A stretch of 64,000 nt of DNA, from contig MU006216.1 in NCBI GenBank assembly GCA_010093685.1, positions 1,253,065 through 1,317,064 on the forward strand, read 5' to 3'. Source of the stretch: Ophiobolus disseminans (Eukaryota > Ascomycota > Dothideomycetes > Pleosporales > Phaeosphaeriaceae). The notes under the pieces were generated by a model that saw nothing but the letters and a program-made list of their open reading frames with translations, ran no database searches and was not told where the DNA came from. This document shows positions 53,024-64,000 of this stretch, in pieces; position 1 is the stretch's first letter; each line of letters opens with the position of its first letter. The position numbers were made by a program, and so were the translations under genes.

Positions 53024-53191
53024 ATGATAACAGACAGCCAACTCTACTCGCTCGCCATCTTCCTCGGAAGCGCCGCCATGATGCTCATCGTCCTCTATCA
53101 CTTCCTCGAGGTCAACTCAGAAGAACACGCAGCGCTGGCAAATCCAAAAGTCGCGACAGCAAAGGCCAAGAACAAGGAGGTTGTGAATTGA
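53024..53191 (+). CDS. OST4: Oligosaccharyltransferase subunit Ost4 (55-aa membrane microprotein)
   Basis: A 55-codon intronless frame. It starts MITDSQLYSLAIFLGSAAMM and continues LIVLYHFLEVNSEE, a single N-terminal transmembrane helix as in Ost4 of yeast (which begins MISDEQL and has a LIVIYH motif). The remaining 20 residues are polar and lysine-rich. Ost4 holds Stt3 and Ost3/6 together in the ER oligosaccharyltransferase that N-glycosylates proteins. It is longer than the 36-aa yeast protein, as in other filamentous fungi. It is divergent to the Tma46 gene (410 bp between starts). Confidence 0.9.
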   Translation: MITDSQLYSLAIFLGSAAMMLIVLYHFLEVNSEEHAALANPKVATAKAKNKEVVN

Positions 53192-53526
53192 GAGACTTGT
53201 ACATCAGCAGAGGGGAAGACCGCAATCAGCGTCATGTCGGACGCCATGACGACGGGCCAAAGGATTCATGGAGAAACTGAAGACGCACGATTGGCGATTC
53301 GGCCGGTCAAAAGTGAGCTATGCAGCACACGTGGAGTCTCGGCGCATATATCAAAGGGCTGCTGGGATGTTTGGAATATTTGAATTTACTGCTATACCCT
53401 CTCCTGAAAGGAGCCGGCATTGTGTTTGCATTCGTCAATACAAGAGAGCTTCATCGGCCAGAATCAAACACCACGCTAATGCCAGTGGATCAATTGACCC
53501 AAAATCACAATCTCCCAACTCATCAT
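53192..53526. other. Intergenic between converging genes
   Basis: A 335-bp spacer with the 3' flanks of Ost4 and of the large AT-hook gene. Nothing else was seen. Confidence 0.6.
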
Positions 53527-56500
53527 CTAGTCCTCAGCATCTACAAGCTCCTCTTCCGTCCCGTCGCTGTCCATGAACCCTTTCCTGCGCTTATCGTTGA
53601 CGAGCGTCGCGCCTCCACGATCCATGCCTGGGCCGCCGATGCGCCGCTTATGTGACACCAGTCGTTCTTGCGCCTCACGCGCCTCCTTCTCCTGTGTGCT
53701 TTTCGGTGGCCGACCGCGACCACGGGGAGTAGACGTAGAAACTGGTGGAGATGTAAGGTCTTCTTCGATATGATCGCGATCGACTGTGATGCGCGGAGTG
53801 ATTTGACGGCCTTGAGCATCGCTCAGGTAGGCTTCTGAATCATGCGCGTCTATACAGTCTGTCAGATAATGATGTGCGTGGTTAGACGCTCAAGCTTCGT
53901 TACCGGAGAGACCACTGGCAGGCCCATCACCCAGCTCCCATGACAGCGGATCAAAGTGGGTTTGGTTGATGTGGTTCCTCCAGTTGCTCTCCAGATCGAA
54001 AGAATAGGGCGAATGTTTCTCGATCCGCATGTTCGTGTTACGGTCGAAATTTGTCACTTCCTTGCCGCAGTCTCCCCATAAGCATTCCAAAGTGTTTTGG
54101 GGAGTCTTCTTTCGATGCACTTTGAAAACATGCTTCTGCAGTGTCTCAAGGTTGTGTAGCTCAGCTGTGCAATGCTGCCACTTGCATTGGTACGACTGAT
54201 AGCGAGGGACACGATTGGCGACACTTGGCGACCGGGAATCAATGCGGATTGGATCGTCCCCACCAGTTCTTACATTCCGCAAACTGCTAGGCTGTGTAGG
54301 CTGATGCTTGTTTAAGGTACCGGTATGGCCATTTGCAGCTGGTTTCGACTGAGCGGCAACGGAGCCGTGGATGGCTTTCCTCCAGCCGACAGGACGTCCT
54401 CTCTTCTTGGGTAGTGGTTGTCCATCAGGTCCGTATTCAGTGGCAGAATGGAAGGACCTGTATCCAACACTCGCGGCGCTTGGTCGTGGAGCGCTTGCGC
54501 TCATGTTGGCGGCACTTGGCGAACGTTCAGGTGTAGCTGGAATTGTGATGTTGGGAAGCGATTGACGTGCTGGACGACCACGCTTCTTCTGTTTGAATGG
54601 GTTGATGGCCTCCGGTAAAGCTTGGACCCTTGCTTGAGCCCCACTTTCACCGCCAATCGCGTTCGACTGTGCCCGCGGACGAACTTCCTGGTCATCGTCC
54701 TCAGAATCGTCCTCATCATCAGCGTCCTCGGTCAGAGCTTGGACACTGTCTTTAAAATATCCTGGAGGTGGATTGCCCGGATCTAGGATATCCCACTTGA
54801 TCGTGCTCAGGTCAGAGTCAAATCCGATATGTGGAAGATTTGCGCGCAAGACATCTAGATGCTGATTGAGCTGCCTCTCCGAAGGGTGCCTTCCGCTTGC
54901 GAGGAGAACGTCGCGAGCAATGGTGGCGGGGTTGTAAGTGTTTCGGCGGAGGGCTTTCTTCTTGTCAAGAGGCTCGACAATAGCCCTATACCGGATCTCG
55001 CGATCGATGGGCGGCGCAATCAGCGGGGCCGACTCAGGTACGACACGTGGCGGAACACTAGCGATGGGGAAATTATTGACAGGTTCGCTGTCAACGATCA
55101 TATCCTCCTCAAGGTGTGGCGATCCATAGCCATACATGGCATCGACGTTAACTCTCTTCGGTGGTGGTCCCATATCTTCTTCGTCGTCAAGTAGTGTCAG
55201 GTCAACGAGTTCGGAGAGGTTGCGTTTCCGGGCGGCCTCTTCCTTGTTGGCCGGCGGTTTAAGTTCAGGCTTAATAGGAATCATCTCAGCAACTGGGACA
55301 GGCGTGGCAGCCGGCGATGCGTTATCCGGAAAAGGCGGGTACGACGATCCGTTTGCTGGGGAAGCAGCAGCGGGTGTGAATCCTGGGCTTGCTGCAGCAG
55401 GCGTAGCAATTTCCTTTTTCATGATAGCAGCAGGCACCTGGGGTCGCTGTACGGGCACAGGCTGTGGTGCTGCTTTTCGCGTCGACGAATTGACGTCTGG
55501 TACTGCGGTAAGCAAATTCTTTGCAAAGGCTGCACGGTCAAGCTTTAGACCCATGTTTTCTAATTGCTGGCACAGGTCGATGTAGGAAGGATTTCCATCC
55601 AATATGCTCACTACTCTGGCAGGATCTACGTGATTGTTCGGATTCTGAGCGTTCAAATATGAGACCGCAGCGGACACTAGCTGGGTCTTCTTTTCTGATG
55701 GCCAGATTGTGTTGCCGCCCTGACGTGCAGATGGAGCTGCTGCCTGTGGCCTGACCGCTACAGCCGAGGCTGAAACTGGAGTAGCTGGCATCGCAATGCT
55801 TGTACTGAGAAAGTCTTTGGGGGCTGCCTTTCTCCTCTGGTTTGCTGCTTGTGGTATATTGGCTTGCGTCGGTTGAGCAGGCGCAGCAGTTTGACTGGTC
55901 GACTTGTTCTGAACAGTTGGGGATTTGGGAGCTGCTTTTGCTATTCCCTCTTCTTCCCAGATGCGTGCCAGGAGAGCAGGGTCTTTGCTGTTCAATTCTC
56001 GTATTTTGGCCATCATGGCACGAATCTCTGACTCGAGCGCATCGCCGGGGCCTGTAGCTGCATCTGGAGCTGCCGACGATGCTTCAGCAGAACTTGATTG
56101 TTTTTGGGCCTTCTTCGCTTTCTGCTTAGGCTGGCTTGCTGCAATCAGTGCCTCTTGGCGTTTTCGCTTTTCTTCCTTCTTCGCCTCTTCTGCCTTGCGA
56201 GCTTCTTCCGCAATCCGTTCTTCGTCCGCACGTGCAGCATCTTCAGCAGCCTTTTGGGTGCGCAAGGCTTCCTGTTTCCGCTGGTACTCTGGCCAAGGAT
56301 CGTACACAGCCATAGGGTCTACAGTAATCGAACCCTGGCCAGTGTATGTTTCCGCAACGCTGGAAGGAGGCAGAGCAATAGGTCCCGGCGGAGCGACTGT
56401 CGGAGTATTGCCATAATTGTAGGACGTTGGAGGTGCAGTACTCTGGCTGGTTCGGGATGCATCGACACTGGCCAGCTGTCGACGATCGAAGTCAGTGTAT

Positions 56501-57168
56501 TGTTGATGTGCCGCAGATGTCATGGCGGGATTTCTAGCAGATGTGACAGGTGCTGTAGGGTTGTGGCTATACTGATGCTGCGCAGGACTCGCGGAGCGCT
56601 GTTGTGACTGATTATACATGGTTTGCGCCCGCTGTGAAGGATAACCAGCAGCCGTTGCTGGCGAAGGCAGGCCTCTGTTTGTGGATTGCTGTGGGCGGTT
56701 CGTGTTTACGCTCCGAGGCCGATTCTGTGACTGCCCGTAGGAAGAGTGGCTCGCATGAGTCTGCTGCGGCTGCATTTGCGGTGAACTCGAGTAGCGCGCA
56801 GCCTGTGACGTTGCCGTGGTTGCCGCAGTGAAGCCAGACTGACTGGTTGCAGTGTTGTTCGCCGTGTACGTGTTTTTACTCATATTGCGCAGAACCTCGG
56901 CGGCACCTCTGGTAGTTTCCCTGGTACCGCCATAGCTGCTGCCATTCCAAGAACTGTCTTGCCCGGCGCCATATCCGCTGCTCTGCCCACCGTAAGATTG
57001 CCCTTGGTAGGACATGTAGTCATTGCCCTGTGTCGTGGATGGCTGCTGGTACTGGCGCGACGGCTGGGCGCCACTGTTCGGGGCAGGCGCGGTCTGGTAC
57101 GCCGAGTATTGTTGGGCGGAGCTTTGCTGGTATGGGTAGTTATACGGGTTGTAATTATTTGACGCCAT
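53527..57168 (-). CDS. Large disordered AT-hook / C2H2 zinc-finger nuclear protein (1195 aa)
   Basis: Exons 53904..57168 and 53527..53849 give 1195 aa; the last intron has GTAACG...CTGAC...TAG. The first 270 residues are Y/Q/S/N-rich prion-like sequence (MASNNYNPYNYPYQQSSAQQ). A K/E/A coiled coil follows, then P/A/S-rich linkers. A folded segment near 760-810 reads NTYNPATIARDVLLASGRHP, SERQLNQHLDVLRANLPHIG. Three AT-hooks are visible: KKRGRPARQS, KKRGRPVGWRK and PRGRGRPPKST, the last in exon 2. Two C2H2-type units lie near the end (CKWQHCTAELHNLETLQKHV then FKVH; CLWGDCGKEV with H...H). It looks like a chromatin or remodelling-complex subunit. I do not assign a family name; parts recall RSC-associated fungal zinc-finger proteins. 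Confidence 0.85.
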
Positions 57169-57614
57169 TTTGCGGATACCTAGAGGACGTAAAGCCCTTC
57201 AATGACCGCAATGCCACTCATCCTGATTGAACGCATGGGGATCGCAAAACCGCGGCAAGTGGCACGGACGGGGAGGGGTAAGGGTTGTGAACGACAGTGG
57301 CGCGTCCGACGCGACGAGTGAGAGCGGTAATGTGGGTCGCACTCGATCGATGCGCCAACTGATACTCAGTGACGCGTGCTTGGAGGGCGCAAATGGTGAA
57401 TTCGCAAGGATGGTTAAAGTTGCCGAAGCACGCGTTACGCGGAGTTGCGACAGGACGTCGGCCATCGACTGGCTTAGTCACCCGCCTTGTCGGCAAAACA
57501 GTTTCTCCCCGCGCCGACACACAAGCGAGCCCGCCCAGCGAACTCCAATTTTACGCATCCCGACACGTCAAACTTCTCTCTCTCCAACCCGACAACCCCA
57601 AATCGATAGCAACA

Positions 57615-58170
57615 ATGACCAAGGTTCAGTCCCAGATCGCGAGCTCTCGCCGCAAATCACGAAAGGCGCACTTCAGTGCGCCGAGTAGTGTGCGTCGGGT
57701 CATCATGAGCGTATGAAGACGAAGAACATCTTGCATGGACATGTTCTAACATCTTCAGGCGCCATTGAGTAAGGAGCTCCGCGAGAAGCACGGTGTGCGC
57801 AGCATTCCCATCCGCAAGGATGTAAGTCACATGAACACTACCTCGCTGCTCTGGTGTGCTAACTTCTGCAGGACGAGATCATGGTCGTGCGCGGCAGCAA
57901 CAAGGGACGCGAGGGCAAGGTCTCCTCCGTCTACCGCCTCAAGTACTGCATCCACGTCACCGGCAGTACGTGCACTCGTCACTCCTCTCAGACATGATAC
58001 TCACATGCCACGCAGTCGTCCGCGAGAAGTCCAACGGTCAATCCGTTCCCATCCCCCTCGCCCCCTCAAAGGTCGTCGTCACCAAGCTCAAGCTCGACAA
58101 GGACCGAGAGTCGATTCTGGAGCGCAAGAGCGCCGGTCGTGAGGAGAAGAAGAAGAGGAGCCAGGCATAA
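57615..58170 (+). CDS. RPL26: 60S ribosomal protein L26 (uL24)
   Basis: Four exons (57615..57710, 57759..57821, 57872..57965, 58016..58170) give 135 aa. The protein reads MTKVQSQIASSRRKSRKAHF, SAPSSVRRVIMSAPLSKELR, EKHGVRSIPIRKDDEIMVVR and GSNKGREGKVSSVYRLKYCI, with the KOW motif around VVRGSNKGREGKV. It ends in a lysine-rich tail. Introns of 48, 50 and 50 nt have GTATGA, GTAAGT and GTACGT donors. uL24 sits near the exit tunnel and helps assemble 5.8S/25S rRNA domains. Three introns in 408 coding bases fits the known intron density of fungal ribosomal-protein genes. Confidence 0.96.
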
Positions 58171-61100
58171 GCGTTGCACGGCATTTCAGGTTTACGACAC
58201 TTCACGGCTTTGATGCCAGGGGTCAGCGCGGGCTGTTCTCTCGTAACGAGTAGATGGAAAGCATATCATCGGTTCACGGTCGGGCATGCGACAAGCGCAT
58301 GAAAAAGCAGGCGTTATACCGGCCTCTAGCTCGAACAATGGACCCGCCGTCATCCGGCTCTGTCGAAGCTTTTCTTTGCGATGATACCACGAAGGACTTG
58401 GAGTACGGTAATGAATAAGATCACTTACTCCAGCCTTCGCCGTGATGTATGTCTGTGAGAACACCGCTACCATATCTAGTCATCAACCCTACAAATGGTT
58501 GCATTGCACTTAAACGACTAGCGAAGAACAAACCTACATGACTACTTGTCATGCTCGCCTGCAGACCGTCTTCGAGATAACAATGAAGAAGATGGTTTGA
58601 TGGTGAGATACATTTCAGTAACTCACACCAAGTGTTTTGGTCCACCCAATTACACTTGAATTACTTTCAAAGTCTTGAAGTATACGAAGATATCGACCAC
58701 TATGCTGCACGCACTTTGATCGTCTAATCTTCACAATGCTCATGTAAAAAGAAACTCCAGCCATGTTCAGATAATCCAAGTTGTCTTCACCCACCCACCA
58801 CCTCTGACTCCTGTGACCCCTCAACCAATTATGATGCAACTCTTACACCAAAAGTTCTCGACAACGTCTCCCCCTCAGCCCTACCAAATTTTCCCAACCC
58901 ATCGTTTCACCTACTGCACGGCGCCCGCGCCACCTGTCTAGACCAGTGTCCCTTTTAGCCGCATCCGCCTTTTGCGTGCGAGTGAAGAAGCGCAGTCAAC
59001 GCTTCTAGCGCGGCCGCTAGCACATGCACGACAATCGATAGCATCGACTCTAAATATAAACTGTTTACGAGGCATGGCCCTTCCGTGAGGGGTGGACTTA
59101 CGTCAGACTCAATCTAAGTGCCGTCTGTCTTGCCTGTATTGCAAAGGGAGATGGGAGAGGCTTGTTTGTAGGCTGCTGTTTGAATGGTGGGTGTGGGGTG
59201 TGGCGGTTTGGAAGTACCTGAGTGAGTTGTGGTATTACATAAAGCTTGAGCTTTTTTTGTAGGTATATTGCAAACGAGCAAGAGGATCAGTGAATACCAT
59301 TGCTTTGCAGCGTTCGCTTGTCCGCATCTGATCGAATAGATGTGGCATTTAATCTACGAGCCCCAGAGATATCAATAAAAGGTTTGCAACCTTGTGTAGG
59401 GTTTTGTGTTTACTGAAAGTCCACCAACGATATCGAGGCTCTAATGGTAACTGTAGGAAGCCAAAAGGTCAAACAAGTGTCGATTCAATATGAGCCGGGC
59501 ATTTGGTTCATGCTCGAGTGCACGCCGTCAGCAGCTTGCGAGAGCAAACGCAAGACATCTACCATTGTATGACCAAAACACCTACATACCATGCTCGAAG
59601 TCGTCCACGAGCGCGTCGCGTCGACGATGACCGTAAGGCTGCAGGGGCAATTTCCTCCCGAGGTCTTTGGGCCATTGGGCCGGCTTGTCGCTCCCAGACG
59701 CTCTCAAGTCCTCAATTCTTTGCCGCGAGTGGCGATGAAATTATCTCCATGTATACTCCACTGATCGGTAGGGCTCCATCATCTATTCTCATATTTTAGT
59801 ACCTCGACTTCAAAATAGCTGTAGCCGCCCATCATGATCCTTTCTGTCCTCAGAATACTCACAACACCAAGCTAGCACACGCGAACTGTACGTGGTACCT
59901 TTTAGGCGTCTATAGGCTCACAATATGACGATCTCTGGCATGCATGTCAGACGCCGATGCAGTGCGATGCGGCAGATCCTGCGCCGCACCCGTTCTGGCT
60001 GATTGTAGATCTTACGGCAGCAGAGAGACGCTGTTGGTCGCAGAATCTGGTTGAAGGTGCTTTGCTGTTGCTGCAGTGAGATGTGACTGGTTGGACTTAT
60101 GGATGGGGAGGTCGGTAATTGGATAATGCTGGTGGCTATTCTGGAAGGCCTGTTGTCTGCGTGTAGTTGCGGTCATGCTTGTTGCCCAGCACCGAGCAAT
60201 TGGGGCAAGACATACTCGTCTGTTTTTCGAATATTGTACCAAGTGCAGCTGCCATATCGTGAAAGTGACCAACAATTGTGATTCATTGTGCGAAACGTAC
60301 ACCGTCTCGATGAGGCTGGCGAGTTTTGACTGAAAACAGCAAGACAAGATGTCACTGTTGGAATCACGAAACTCGAACCGTCGAGACGCGGAATAATTAT
60401 TTCTGGACAAGACAATGTACCGTGCGCGTGAAGAAGTTCCGCTGTGCATTATCACGCTGCAGAAACGTCCAAATGCGTCCACAATATTCATGCTCAACGC
60501 AGAAGAAGCAGCTGGAAGCAGCATGCCAATGTTGACCTTACAAAAAGAGTGTGTTGACACCAAGACGAAAGGAACAAATGGGTCAGGACTTGTCCAAAGT
60601 TGGGACTTCGCTGTATTGAAGCGCATGAAGTTTGACGTTATGATTGTGCTTGGCCACGTTAAGATCCCCGGGCTAGAACGCATGATGAAACGTACGACAG
60701 CTGGCGACAACTAGAACAGGGTGCTAGGTAAGCGCGGCGTTGAAAGAGGCAGTTGTTTCGCATAACGAACAGGTGGAGAGTGAGGAATGACGGCAAGAGG
60801 GCAATGTACAATAGACGCTTCCATTCCAGACAGAGACGAGTACTGCATGACCAACCTTCGAACTCGGGTTCACCTGGTGTGTTGTTGTGTGCTTGAAATG
60901 AAGAGCACATCGTGTCTCTGATCGACGCAGCCCTACCCCAGACTGTACGTCAAGTAAATAGAGCCTAATATGAAAGCGTCAGCAGCGTAGTTGCACTCGG
61001 CAGTCGTAGGCTGATATTGATATTAAGCGTCCTAACAGGGTCAATGGAGCGGGGCTTTCATCTGCGAGAGTGTAGACGGAGTGGTGATGGAGGTGTTTTT

Positions 61101-62625
61101 AGCAACACTCAATCAGATGGCGCATGACGATGATCGCATGGCGTCGATATTGATTGTTGTTCATGTTTGGCTCGTCAGATGGCGAGGGCTGGGTAGCACT
61201 TTCCTTTCCGCTCGCTGAGTCAGGGTGGTCCTGCCAATGAGGCGGGTCGTCGTTTCCGATTCAGACATGGTGCTCCACCAGCAGTCGCTCAAGCGGCTGT
61301 CGAGCGCGCGCGTCGACATTGCGGTCATGCCATCACATCTGCAATCTCGACTCGCTCTGGGATGGACGTGACGGACGTGTGACGGCTCTAGGGCGTTTGC
61401 TAGCGTTGTGTAGAGGTCAACGAGAAGTGTTACCGGCGTCAACAGTGTTTGTCTCAGTGTTCGGCTGCGCAGTGCCAAGACGTATACGACGAACTGCTGC
61501 ACGCTGTGTATAGTTGGGATGATGAGTGGCCACTTGCCTCTAGTCAAGGAACATTCGTCGACATGCATATGGTGCAGCGATGCCACTCTACTCCATACCC
61601 CGTTCGGCGAGGCGTTTGCATGGCCGGGCAGAGAGGAGCGGTCTGCGCTGATTCGTGAGGGTCGAAGGAGCGGAAATGAAGTGCATCCCAACCTGTCGAA
61701 GTTTCACGAGGGCGTCGGTGCGCGCACGCAGATTCGGATCAGCGCAAGACGACAACAACAGTGACGGTGCAAGGTGACTTCATCGCGTCTGTCCTCGCGC
61801 AGTCGACGGCGCTCGACGGCGCTGGCATGGCCGCCGTTGACCCCGCCAGGCGGTGCAGCTCGCAAAGGCCGGCGGAGGCAGCATCGCACAGGCTCCGACG
61901 ATGGTGTGTTTCTGGGCTGCACGCCTGCGCCCGGCCAAGGGTGGCGGCTTAATGAGGTTGGCCTAGTGCCAGGGGCAGCAGGAGCAGCCGGGGCGTGATT
62001 GGGCAGGCGGCCGGTTGCCCCTGGCCGACGCCATCGTGTGCATGGGCTCGAGTTTCGCGTGTGCCGTCGTGGCTAGCCCGTTTGAACGACGCCCAAGCCT
62101 GAGCCATGGCCGTCCCTTGCGCGACCCACGAGCGTGGACGGACCCTCCCAGCGGCCGGCACACTCCCTCTCGCTCACGCTGCGCTGTCTCTCCCCAGCTG
62201 CGTCTCCAGAGTGCCCGAACAGCCTCACCTGACGCCGCTACCGCCCATTGCACACTGCTGAGCTGTGCTGCTGCCTCTCATTATCGATACACCGCTCCTC
62301 CCCTTCACCCACACGCCCTCCTCTTTGACAGAGGCTCCTACCTGCACCGCTTTACTAGACACCGTCGCGCATACACCTACTGGCTTCGATTCGAGTATGT
62401 GGCCGCGCTCCATCACTCACAACCGCAACACTGACACGGACTTCGCACTCAGTTCACTAGCACACGGAGTATAGGCGCCATCACGCCCACACGACTCTCA
62501 CACATCTTATACCATCCCCGTCATGCGAAGTCACAAGGCTACATAGACGGTCGCTGTTTGCTCGCTCGCTATTTCGCGTCTTCCCTCGCCCACCACTACC
62601 GGTTAACTTCTTCACCACACTTACC
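58171..62625. other. Large intergenic stretch without convincing genes
   Basis: About 4.5 kb. Candidate frames at 60012-60710 and 61161-61691 (minus) are long but overlap several others, have no motif and no family-like segment. The AT-richer part (58.4-60.4 kb) changes to GC-rich DNA after about 61.1 kb, where frames lengthen by chance. The 300 bp before 62626 are rich in CAC/CTC and are a likely leader of the kelch gene. No tRNA or tandem repeat was seen. Confidence 0.45.
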
Positions 62626-64000
62626 ATGGGCTACTCCGAGCCCAAGTATCCGCTGAACGGCCATTGTTCTGTCGTACACGATGGCACACTCTACGTCTAC
62701 TCGTCCGCTGGATTCCAGTCGCTGAAGCTCCAGGAGGGGGCCGAATGGCAGGCAATGCCCATGGACATATCGCTCACAGGCGCTTCCTGTGTCAACGCGG
62801 GTGCGTCCGGGAAGATGTACGTTGTCGGAGGAGCAGCGAACGCAACCGGCGCGGCATGGAACTACCCCGGATTGATGCACTACACGTTCGCAAACAAGAA
62901 GTGGGATTGGCAGCGGTCGCAGAGCTGGAACACACAGAACCGCCAAAGCCACGCCGCCGTATACCTGGAGCAGTCGAAGAAGCTGCTGGTATACTCTGGA
63001 TCCCAGAAAACGGGAGACATTGGACCCTCCTCGGAAACATTTCTCATCTCGACCGTAGAACCATACAACGTCCAGAGCATGCCCTCAGCTGGCGCACCAC
63101 CGTCTGTGAGGCCAATGCTCATGTCCATGGACAAAGACTCTGCCTTGCTCGTAGGAGGAGGTGCTGCGAACACAGCGATCTGGAAGTTCAGCGAAGCGGC
63201 AGGTTGGCAGGACATGGGCGTCGCTCTCCAAGCGCCTATCGTGAATCCCGAAGCCGTTCAATGCACCGTAGTTTCCGGAAAGGGAAAGAGCAGGGTCTTG
63301 GAGAAGTTCGACATGAGCGTCGCGCCGAACAAGGTTGACCGCATCCTGCTAGTAAAGGAAGATGGTTCCCCAGCCGCTGCCGGTGCGACGCCTGGAAAGA
63401 CGAAGCGGGTGACAGTAGAAGAATGGCCCACCTACAACGCGACCTACGCTCCGACCTCTGCCCGATCAGGTTACTCGCTTGCACAGGGAACGGACGGCCT
63501 CACTGTCGCTAGTGGTGGCAACCAGACTGATCCCATCGCTCTGTTCAATGCAAAGGAGAACTCATGGGTCAATGCGACGGCATTGTTTGCTGGACAGCAG
63601 GTCATCTCAAACTCGGAATCCTCGTCCACCATATCCTCCCAGACACGCCCCACGGCCACCCCGATCTCTTCTACCATTCCTAGCTCGACACCTACCGCGG
63701 ACGTAGTAGCACCTCCGGCCGCTGCACCCAGCAACAAAGGCAAGATGCTGACAGTTCTTGGAGCCACACTTGGAACTATCTTCGGCATCGCTGCAATCTT
63801 AATCATGATCTTGCTGTTCTTGAAGTACAGGAAGAACAAGAGCAAGCAGAGCCAAGGCTACGTGGAGAAGGATCGCATGAGCTTTGCTGACCGTGGAGCC
63901 GATTTCATGAAGGAGGCCGGCGGATCAGTTGTAGCTCATCACTACGGCGCAGGCAACGACTCAACCACGTCGCTGGCCATCATCCAAGGTCGGGGAGCGA
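62626..64000 (+). CDS. Kelch-type beta-propeller, single-pass membrane protein (partial, right end cut by window)
   Basis: The frame from ATG 62626 is open to the window edge (458 codons), so the 3' end lies outside. Kelch-like strands recur through the first 330 residues: GHCSVVHDGTLYVYSSAG, GKMYVVGGAANATGAAWNYP, SHAAVYLEQSKKLLVYSGSQ, DSALLVGGGAANTAIWKF and SGYSLAQGTDGLTVASGG. A S/T/P-rich stalk leads to one transmembrane helix (GATLGTIFGIAAILIMILLF) with a basic KYRKNKSK stop-transfer, and then a cytosolic tail. There is no classical signal peptide at the chosen start, so an upstream exon or a reverse-anchor topology is possible. Fungal databases often mislabel this family as a splicing factor; the propeller and TM argue for a surface role. 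Confidence 0.82.
   Translation, partial: MGYSEPKYPLNGHCSVVHDGTLYVYSSAGFQSLKLQEGAEWQAMPMDISLTGASCVNAGASGKMYVVGGAANATGAAWNYPGLMHYTFANKKWDWQRSQSWNTQNRQSHAAVYLEQSKKLLVYSGSQKTGDIGPSSETFLISTVEPYNVQSMPSAGAPPSVRPMLMSMDKDSALLVGGGAANTAIWKFSEAAGWQDMGVALQAPIVNPEAVQCTVVSGKGKSRVLEKFDMSVAPNKVDRILLVKEDGSPAAAGATPGKTKRVTVEEWPTYNATYAPTSARSGYSLAQGTDGLTVASGGNQTDPIALFNAKENSWVNATALFAGQQVISNSESSSTISSQTRPTATPISSTIPSSTPTADVVAPPAAAPSNKGKMLTVLGATLGTIFGIAAILIMILLFLKYRKNKSKQSQGYVEKDRMSFADRGADFMKEAGGSVVAHHYGAGNDSTTSLAIIQGRGA

Noticed and set aside
60012..60710. 232-aa minus-strand frame
   Set aside because: There is no domain, several overlapping frames occur, and the composition is unlike coding neighbours.
61161..61691. 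176-aa minus-strand frame
   Set aside because: It lies in GC-rich DNA where chance frames are long; no motif or splice pattern was found.
1..64000. CRISPR arrays, rRNA genes, bacterial-type operons
   Set aside because: No spaced direct-repeat arrays, no rRNA segments (5S included) and no prokaryotic gene layout were seen; the window is eukaryotic.

Overview
The window reads as nuclear DNA of a filamentous ascomycete (Pezizomycotina, probably a dothideomycete; the class is inferred from gene content and gene style only). Genes are single-copy eukaryotic types split by introns of about 45-75 nt with GTNNGT donors, CTRAY branch sites and YAG acceptors. Coding DNA is GC-rich and both strands are used about equally. 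I reconstructed 25 apparently intact protein genes, one of them running off the right edge, plus one intron-bearing tRNA gene and five broken gene copies.

Layout. 0.2-8.3 kb: tubulin cofactor E, a JmjC/cupin oxygenase, prefoldin subunit 5, a 681-aa fungal protein and mitoribosomal uL23m. 8.7-10.6 kb: a decayed ubiquitin-like/HET-type gene. 11.2-13.1 kb: a C2H2 zinc-finger protein. 13.1-19.3 kb: a gene-poor block holding a disordered 253-aa protein and a tRNA-Asp-like relic. 19.4-25 kb: an F-box protein, ERCC1/Rad10, Mediator Med19/Rox3 and a small unknown. 26-32.5 kb: a broken 2EXR-like gene, a giant RNase III-domain protein with a repetitive tail, and a broken member of the fungal family often mislabelled GGPP synthetase. 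34-38.2 kb: a divergent pair, a 7-TM rhodopsin-like membrane protein and an O-methyltransferase, a combination typical of secondary metabolism. 39.3-47 kb: a GPI-type surface protein, an F-box-like coiled-coil protein, a short-chain dehydrogenase, a G-patch protein and an FAD phenol-hydroxylase-type monooxygenase. 48.4-49.7 kb: a single-pass Cys-rich membrane protein interrupted by an in-frame TAG. 50.6-50.8 kb: the tRNA gene. 51.5-58.2 kb: Tma46/DFRP1, the Ost4 microprotein, a 1195-aa AT-hook/zinc-finger protein and ribosomal protein L26. 58.2-62.6 kb: no convincing gene. 62.6-64 kb: a kelch-like single-pass membrane protein, truncated by the window edge.

Most striking observation. The tRNA-Ile(AAU) gene at 50637-50774 (minus strand) carries two insertions. 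One is an ordinary 13-nt intron at position 37/38. The other is 51 nt, lies inside the T-arm, and has textbook spliceosomal signals (GTATGT donor, TACTAAT branch, CAG acceptor). Removing both gives a perfect 74-nt cloverleaf, while the A box, B box and a T7 Pol III terminator remain in place. If real, this tRNA would need both the tRNA-splicing endonuclease and the spliceosome.

A second theme is decay by C-to-T change. All five in-frame stops found in otherwise readable genes (8810, 26517, 31963, 32272, 48908) fit CGA-to-TGA or CAG-to-TAG. The two copies of a 59-bp dispersed repeat differ only by transitions. This is compatible with RIP-like mutation, although the ancestral codons are inferred.
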